From the NCBI GenBank assembly GCA_016187565.1, contig JACPJR010000010.1, positions 132,596 through 196,595 of the forward strand: DNA of 64,000 bases. Reading direction: 5' to 3'. Below the pieces are notes generated by a model. That model saw only the letters and a list, made by a program, of their open reading frames with translations, ran no database searches and was not told the origin of the DNA. The position numbers and the translations under genes were made by a program. Below, one piece after another: positions 59,642 through 64,000 of the stretch. Position 1 is the stretch's first letter. The number at the start of each line of letters is the position of its first letter. The stretch is from Candidatus Woesearchaeota archaeon (GTDB taxonomy: Archaea; Nanobdellota; Nanobdellia; Woesearchaeales; JACPJR01).

Positions 59642-60170
59642 TGAGCAAGTCGAAAAATTAAAAAATGAAGTTACGGTGGAGGGGTCTTTACTGACTTCTC
59701 TTTCTAGGTATGTAGATACACTTGCAACGCTGAGGGAGAGAATAGATAATGATCTTGTGGAGAAACACCGATCAGTTGAACAACTTATCGAAAGAAGTAA
59801 CCATGCAAATGAGATGACGCGATTAATGCATGAAACGATTCTATCCAAAATTAGCGATGCTGAAAAAAAGGCTAATACAGATTTTGCCGATGCTCGACGA
59901 ATATCATTACGATTGAAAAGCATTTTTAAGGGACTTTATACCTTCCACGAGGTCATGAAACAACTGGATTATGAAATCCACCTTATCCAACGACAGTTAC
60001 GGATATTGATGGTGAAAAATCAGGCATTGTCTGGATCTTCGCAGAAAAATTATGCCCAAGAAGTAAAAGTCCTGAGCCAAAAATACAACGAGATTATTAC
60101 TGCAAAAGAAAAATTTGAAAAAGAGCTTAAAGAACTGAAAAACGTTGTGGAAAATGACTTCTTTTCATAA
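59619..60170 (+). CDS. Coiled-coil protein
   Basis: 183 residues from ATG 59619 (GTG 59610 is the alternative). Almost entirely helical and charged (LDEQVEKLKNEV, YNEIITAKEKFEKELKEL), with a central KSIFKGLYTFHEVMKQLDY hinge. No known domain. It overlaps the winged-helix coiled-coil gene and is 5 nt ahead of the AK6 gene, so the four genes form one unit. A structural partner role is inferred. Confidence 0.55.
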   Translation: MPSKKILDEQVEKLKNEVTVEGSLLTSLSRYVDTLATLRERIDNDLVEKHRSVEQLIERSNHANEMTRLMHETILSKISDAEKKANTDFADARRISLRLKSIFKGLYTFHEVMKQLDYEIHLIQRQLRILMVKNQALSGSSQKNYAQEVKVLSQKYNEIITAKEKFEKELKELKNVVENDFFS

Positions 60171-60175
60171 GCCTT

Positions 60176-60733
60176 ATGAAACCGATTATTGTTTCTGGAA
60201 CACCTGGCACAGGAAAAACTACTCTTGCAAAAGCTCTGGCAAAGCGGTTACAGCTCCCTTATCTTTCTCTTAAAAAATTAATCAAACAGAAAAACCTTTC
60301 AGATGCTTATGACGATGAGCGGAAATGTTTTATTGTTGCCATTGATAAATTACTACCTGCTGTTAGGCAATGGATTCGATTGCATCCTGAAGGATCAGTT
60401 ATTGATGGTCACCTTTCCCATTATTTATCTCCTCGTGAAGTTCATTTATGTATTATCTGCAAAAGTGATTTGAAAAAACTGAAACAACGTTTTGTTCTTC
60501 GGAAATACAACAAACGAAAGGTAACTGAAAATTTAGAATGTGAGATTTTTGATGTATGCCTTCATGAAGCTGAGGGAAGAGGACATACTCTTTTGGTGAT
60601 GGTGAACAACAATTATCGTGATCTTGTAAAAAATATTAGAAACATTTTCAATCAACCCCATTTAAATGATCATAATACATCAAAATCCAAATCAATAACA
60701 CGAAAAAAAACCAAACATATCACACGATCATGA
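60176..60733 (+). CDS. AK6/Fap7-type nucleotide kinase
   Basis: 185 residues. SGTPGTGKTTLAKALA is the P-loop, YDDERKCFIV the AMP/NMP-binding segment and VIDGHLSHYL the Walker-B-like loop. These are signatures of the AK6/Fap7 family, which acts in small ribosomal subunit maturation with uS11 and has adenylate kinase activity. A basic C-terminal tail (SKSKSITRKKTKHITRS) extends beyond the usual end. It overlaps the next gene by 4 nt. Confidence 0.85.
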   Translation: MKPIIVSGTPGTGKTTLAKALAKRLQLPYLSLKKLIKQKNLSDAYDDERKCFIVAIDKLLPAVRQWIRLHPEGSVIDGHLSHYLSPREVHLCIICKSDLKKLKQRFVLRKYNKRKVTENLECEIFDVCLHEAEGRGHTLLVMVNNNYRDLVKNIRNIFNQPHLNDHNTSKSKSITRKKTKHITRS

Positions 60734-61374
60734 ACCTGCTCGAACAAGCATATATCCAATTATTTCCAGAAAGCCAGTTTCCGTATGAAGCAAGCATAAT
60801 CTATTCTGGGAAATTTGTTGGCTACAATGCGAACCTTAAGTTATATCCACGAAAGAATATTCTTGAGATTGCTATGAGCAAGCAATGGCAGGAGATTGAT
60901 ATAGAAATTACCCTTGGGCTGATTCAAGTTCTTTTGGTTAAACTCTTCAAGAAAAAAAGAACAACCATAAACATGGAATTGTATCATCTTTTTATGAAGC
61001 ACGCTCATCTTGCAGCTCCTCGCATTGATGCCCCTCCAGAACTTGTGGCATCGTTTCACCGAGTGAATGATAAATACTTTTCTGGTATGATGGATCAGCC
61101 GAACCTTATCTGGGGAAAAGAAAGCAGCAGAAAGCTTGGATCGTATGATTACGGAAGAGATACCATTACGATGAGTAGTCTTTTACAAAATGTCCGCCAA
61201 GAGGTTCTTGATTACATCATGTATCATGAACTCCTCCACAAGAAACATAAGTTCGCTGTTAAGAATGGCAGAAGCTATCATCATACCAGAATTTTCAAAA
61301 CAGATGAGCAGCGTTTTGAAAATGCTCAGGCAATTGAGAAGGAACTTGAACGTTTTTCATTCGCTCGCTGTTGA
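60730..61374 (+). CDS. SprT/DUF45-like zinc metalloprotease
   Basis: 214 residues. MYHELLHKKH is an HExxH zinc motif, with HHTRIFKTDE as the likely third-ligand region. The N-terminal half is beta-rich with GYNANLKLYPRKNILEIAMS. The composition resembles SprT/YgjP-type predicted metallopeptidases. Cytosolic, no signal. Four-nt overlap with the AK6 gene ties it to the operon. The substrate is unknown; SprT homologues repair DNA-protein crosslinks, but that cannot be claimed here. Confidence 0.65.
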   Translation: MNLLEQAYIQLFPESQFPYEASIIYSGKFVGYNANLKLYPRKNILEIAMSKQWQEIDIEITLGLIQVLLVKLFKKKRTTINMELYHLFMKHAHLAAPRIDAPPELVASFHRVNDKYFSGMMDQPNLIWGKESSRKLGSYDYGRDTITMSSLLQNVRQEVLDYIMYHELLHKKHKFAVKNGRSYHHTRIFKTDEQRFENAQAIEKELERFSFARC

Positions 61375-61376
61375 TC

Positions 61377-62100
61377 TTTTGAGTTGCGGCGTCTTAAAGG
61401 ACAAAGTCTAATAGTTACATTAAGGGCGGGCTTTAATAAACTTTATTAATGATAGCAATCTATTGGTTCATATGATATTGGTTTTTGATTTAAGCGGTGT
61501 ATTTTTTAATGATGGGTTAAAAATAGCTGTAAAAAGGATTAGTGACGGATTTGAGTTAAATCCTGAAACTGTTGAGTTTGTCTTAAATGGGTCTTTTGCC
61601 CGGGAGTATAGAATCGGATTAGTTGAAACAGATGAATTCTGGAAGAAGACAAAAGATTATCTGAAAGTTGGCGATATTGAAGCAATCAAAAAAATATTCT
61701 TCGAATCTTATCATCCTCATGACGAATCAGTTCAATTGTTAAATCGTCTTAAAAATAAAAAAGTTAAAACTGCATTTCTATCAAACAGTCCAAAAGACAG
61801 AACAGAATTTTTGAATAAAAAATACAATTTTGTATCATTATTTGATTTTGGATTGTTTTCATTTGAAGCACATGCATGGAAACCTGATAAAGAAATATAT
61901 CAGAAATTCTTAAAAAAATTTAATCTAAATCCAAACGATGTAATTTACATTGATGATAGGGACAGGAACATAAAACCTGCAAAAAAACTTGGAATGAGAA
62001 CTATTCTTTTTCAAAATGTTAATCAATTAAAAGATAAACTAAAGGAATCAGGAATAATAGTTTAAAGCCCGCCCATTCTATTAATAGCCGCAACTCAAAA
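61377..62100. repeat. Nested inverted repeats framing the HAD cassette
   Basis: Outer arms: TTTTGAGTTGCGGC (61377-61390) and GCCGCAACTCAAAA (62087-62100), 14/14. Inner arms: GGGCGGGCTTTAA (61424-61436) and TTAAAGCCCGCCC (62062-62074), 13/13. The gaps between outer and inner arms are 33 nt left and 12 nt right. The HAD stop codon lies inside the right inner arm. Confidence 0.75.
61472..62065 (+). CDS. HAD-superfamily hydrolase
   Basis: 197 residues from ATG 61472. FDLSGVFFND is motif I with the nucleophile Asp and Ser in place of the second Asp. TAFLSNSPKD is motif II, KPDKEIYQKFLKKF motif III with Lys, and YIDDRDRNIKPAKKLGM motif IV. The pattern matches the epoxide-hydrolase-N/haloacid-type subgroup, where the second Asp is often Gly or Ser. 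A helical cap lies at about 15-85. AT-rich codon use contrasts with the preceding genes. It is enclosed by two nested perfect inverted repeats, so it is probably an inserted cassette. Substrate unknown. Confidence 0.82.
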   Translation: MILVFDLSGVFFNDGLKIAVKRISDGFELNPETVEFVLNGSFAREYRIGLVETDEFWKKTKDYLKVGDIEAIKKIFFESYHPHDESVQLLNRLKNKKVKTAFLSNSPKDRTEFLNKKYNFVSLFDFGLFSFEAHAWKPDKEIYQKFLKKFNLNPNDVIYIDDRDRNIKPAKKLGMRTILFQNVNQLKDKLKESGIIV

Positions 62101-62125
62101 ACTCTTTGACTTGAGCGCGCCTGTC

Positions 62126-64000
62126 TTAATCAAGCATGCATTGCGACGGTCTCTTTCCATAATCCCCTTGGTAGACTCCTTGAGCAACTGCTGCTAAAGT
62201 GATGGTATCTCCTGGCTTTACCCGTTGCTCATCAATTGCTGTTTGTTCTCCTGGCTTTGTTTCGGGTTCTTCGCCATTGACAAAAGCAAGAAAGAGTCCT
62301 GCTTTATTTGCAAATGCCTTTCCCAATCGATAAAGGGCTTGCTGTGCAAATGGTCCAACGTCAGTAAGAATAAGACCTTCCCGTTCTTGGTGAGTAGCGG
62401 TATCAAGGTAACTTTGGAGCTCATATCTCGGTTCAATGCCAGCTTCGGTGAAGATCTTGTCAATAACAGCGAGTAATGTATCTCCAGCAACAGTTATCTT
62501 TTCTGCTCTTCCCTTTGTTGTATTAAATACCTTAATAACTCGATAGTTTGTCTGCACATCCTCTGAAGTTATGTGGTACGAATCGACAAGCGTTAATATT
62601 CCTGGTAAAGCAGTACCGTCACGATAGACCTCTTGCAAGCTAATCTCAAGATCTTGCTTGGTATTAGGTGTGTTACTAGTTTTATTTGATTCGTAAGCAG
62701 TTTTACTCTCGATGCCATTCTGAGCATTCCAGAAGAAAGATCTTGGCTCATGAACATGGAGCATGTGTGTTATATCTTTCTCTTCCCCACTGAGGGCTTG
62801 TGCGACAGCTGGTGTGATGGGTGGAGTATACGTCTTTGTTTCACAACGAAGATCAATAGTCAGATCAACAGCTATTGGAGAGACTGGTGACAGAAGATAC
62901 GTAACCGTTGCTTGTGGTTGTTCTTCTCTTTCTTGTTGTTCTCTTTCATGATATTCTGTGCGGCTTGTTATTCTTCCTACTGCCACTCTTGTTCCTGTTT
63001 CAATAAATCCTTGTAGTCCTTGATGTGTTTGCCACTGTTCTGTCAATGCTGTCACGGAAATTCTTGGGCTATTATCTCCTCGCTCGTCAATCCCCTGTTG
63101 TGCTGCCACTGCTTTGTGTGCTCCATCTTCTAACCGTAGATTTTCTAATTGCGGATCTTTTTCATAATAGCGAGAACTAACGATAGACATTTCTCGAACG
63201 CCACTTGTTCTTTCATGAGGGTCATGCGTGTTCTTGTTATCTTCTCTTATATAGGTATTTGGAAAAGGCTCTTGTGCTACTCTTGGCTCTTGCCTTGCTC
63301 TTATTGTTTTTAGCTCTTTTATCTGATTACCCTGATAAATTCCTCGTGCTACATGGGTAGGTAAGATGTTAGGATGATCAAAGATTCTTGGATGATCATG
63401 CCCTGTATCTCTCGGGAAAGCAAAAGAAAATCCTTTCCTGGAATCTTTCCATACGTCATATGATGGTACTCTTGGTTGGACTCTTTCGCTGTATGTCTGG
63501 GGCAAGAAAGCAACGTATGGATAGTATATCTCAGAAGTAGAGGTGGGCTTTTTAGAGGTATCATGGGTATCTTGTCTATAGACGTCACTTCTCAAAGGCT
63601 TAACGGTTATTGGTTGATCCAAGGCCTTCATCGGAGCATATATTTCTCCCCTTGTGGTGGGCTCAAAAGAATTTCGTACAAAATCTCGTGGGAGTAGCAG
63701 AGGTGGCGAGGGTAGTAATGGTATGTATGTTATTTCCCTGAATGCTGCTTGGTAAACCGAAAATTGTTTTCCTTCACTAGCTGCAATGAGTAGATCATCT
63801 GTTCCATATATTCGATACAGGTTATCTTCTTTGTTATCGTATGCTTCTCGATAACGTATTTCTGCAGGATGTAGTAGTTCATTCAGAAAGTCATTTGTAA
63901 GCCTACTCTTTTGGTAGGAATAGGGATTACTCCTGGAAAAGAAAGATGGCTCTTGTTCTTGGCTAGTGAAAGATGGTAACGAAAGTTCATATATCTCTTC
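62126..64000 (-). CDS. Large uncharacterised protein (5' end outside window)
   Basis: The frame is open to the right edge, leaving 624 visible residues; the N-terminus is missing. The visible part is hydrophilic with many Tyr, Pro, Arg and Gln residues and no membrane helix. Two segments, THVARGIYQGNQ and AAVAQGVYQGDYG, are related to each other (x-V-A-x-G-x-YQG). Between them lies a beta-rich region (AVDLTIDLRCETKTYTPPIT, TLVDSYHITSEDVQTNYRVI). I recognise no family. The composition resembles a structural or secreted scaffold protein. It is convergent with the HAD cassette. Confidence 0.5.
   Translation of the reverse strand, partial: EEIYELSLPSFTSQEQEPSFFSRSNPYSYQKSRLTNDFLNELLHPAEIRYREAYDNKEDNLYRIYGTDDLLIAASEGKQFSVYQAAFREITYIPLLPSPPLLLPRDFVRNSFEPTTRGEIYAPMKALDQPITVKPLRSDVYRQDTHDTSKKPTSTSEIYYPYVAFLPQTYSERVQPRVPSYDVWKDSRKGFSFAFPRDTGHDHPRIFDHPNILPTHVARGIYQGNQIKELKTIRARQEPRVAQEPFPNTYIREDNKNTHDPHERTSGVREMSIVSSRYYEKDPQLENLRLEDGAHKAVAAQQGIDERGDNSPRISVTALTEQWQTHQGLQGFIETGTRVAVGRITSRTEYHEREQQEREEQPQATVTYLLSPVSPIAVDLTIDLRCETKTYTPPITPAVAQALSGEEKDITHMLHVHEPRSFFWNAQNGIESKTAYESNKTSNTPNTKQDLEISLQEVYRDGTALPGILTLVDSYHITSEDVQTNYRVIKVFNTTKGRAEKITVAGDTLLAVIDKIFTEAGIEPRYELQSYLDTATHQEREGLILTDVGPFAQQALYRLGKAFANKAGLFLAFVNGEEPETKPGEQTAIDEQRVKPGDTITLAAVAQGVYQGDYGKRPSQCMLD

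Overview
The window looks archaeal. Strong TATA-like boxes lie 26-29 nt upstream of many start codons, which suggests leaderless transcripts. It encodes RadA, a zinc-finger RPA-type single-strand DNA-binding protein, the bridging factor aMBF1, an AK6/Fap7-type kinase, a TRAM protein, class III signal peptides, a PGF-pre-PGF domain and HEPN/MNT pairs. Many small Cys-rich pilin-like proteins and giant Ig-type surface proteins fit a DPANN-type archaeon (Woesearchaeota-like). That lineage is an inference from gene content only.

Layout. 1-28.6 kb: a very large surface/pilus-like island on the plus strand. It holds a giant membrane-anchored adhesin (cut by the left window edge), about ten proteins of the form one N-terminal membrane helix plus ectodomain, an array of class III signal-peptide mini-proteins with 6-Cys domains, a DUF6159-type membrane protein, and at its end two proteins carrying domains that normally cut peptidoglycan (Amidase_3-like and M23, metal ligands present). 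Inserted in it are a YbaK-type deacylase, an ARC/Mpa-like AAA protein without a P-loop, and a GC-rich terpene-cyclase-like gene. 28.6-32 kb: an accessory stretch with an MNT protein, a proline iminopeptidase and a RelE-type toxin-antitoxin pair, the last two framed by perfect inverted repeats. 32-37.7 kb: information-processing genes (RPA, RadA, TRAM). 37.8-44.2 kb: a beta-helix protein, a small AT-hook protein behind six evenly phased palindromes, and a large subtilase. 44.3-55 kb: a complete aromatic amino acid operon on the minus strand, from DAHP synthase to prephenate dehydrogenase and dehydratase. 55-64 kb: a HEPN-MNT pair, an ABC-2 exporter, coiled-coil proteins, AK6, a zinc protease-like protein, a HAD hydrolase in an inverted-repeat frame, and a protein cut by the right edge.

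The main discoveries are: (1) a 31-codon open frame ahead of the aromatic operon, whose end is YFFWNFAYFFYFG, followed by overlapping alternative helices and a hairpin beside the DAHP-synthase ribosome-binding site. This is a candidate leader-peptide attenuator in an archaeon. (2) The gene order aroB-aroA-[aroK-aroD-aroE fusion], which is the domain order of the eukaryotic AROM protein. (3) Six copies of a 15-nt palindrome at spacings 40-24-40-24-40 before an AT-hook gene. (4) Peptidoglycan-hydrolase domains in an archaeal surface island. (5) A short terminal-inverted-repeat element, one copy with a perfect 9-bp target duplication and another that has inserted in frame at the start of a gene. 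(6) A 370-nt hairpin-dense GC-rich block. (7) Gene cassettes bounded by inverted repeats.
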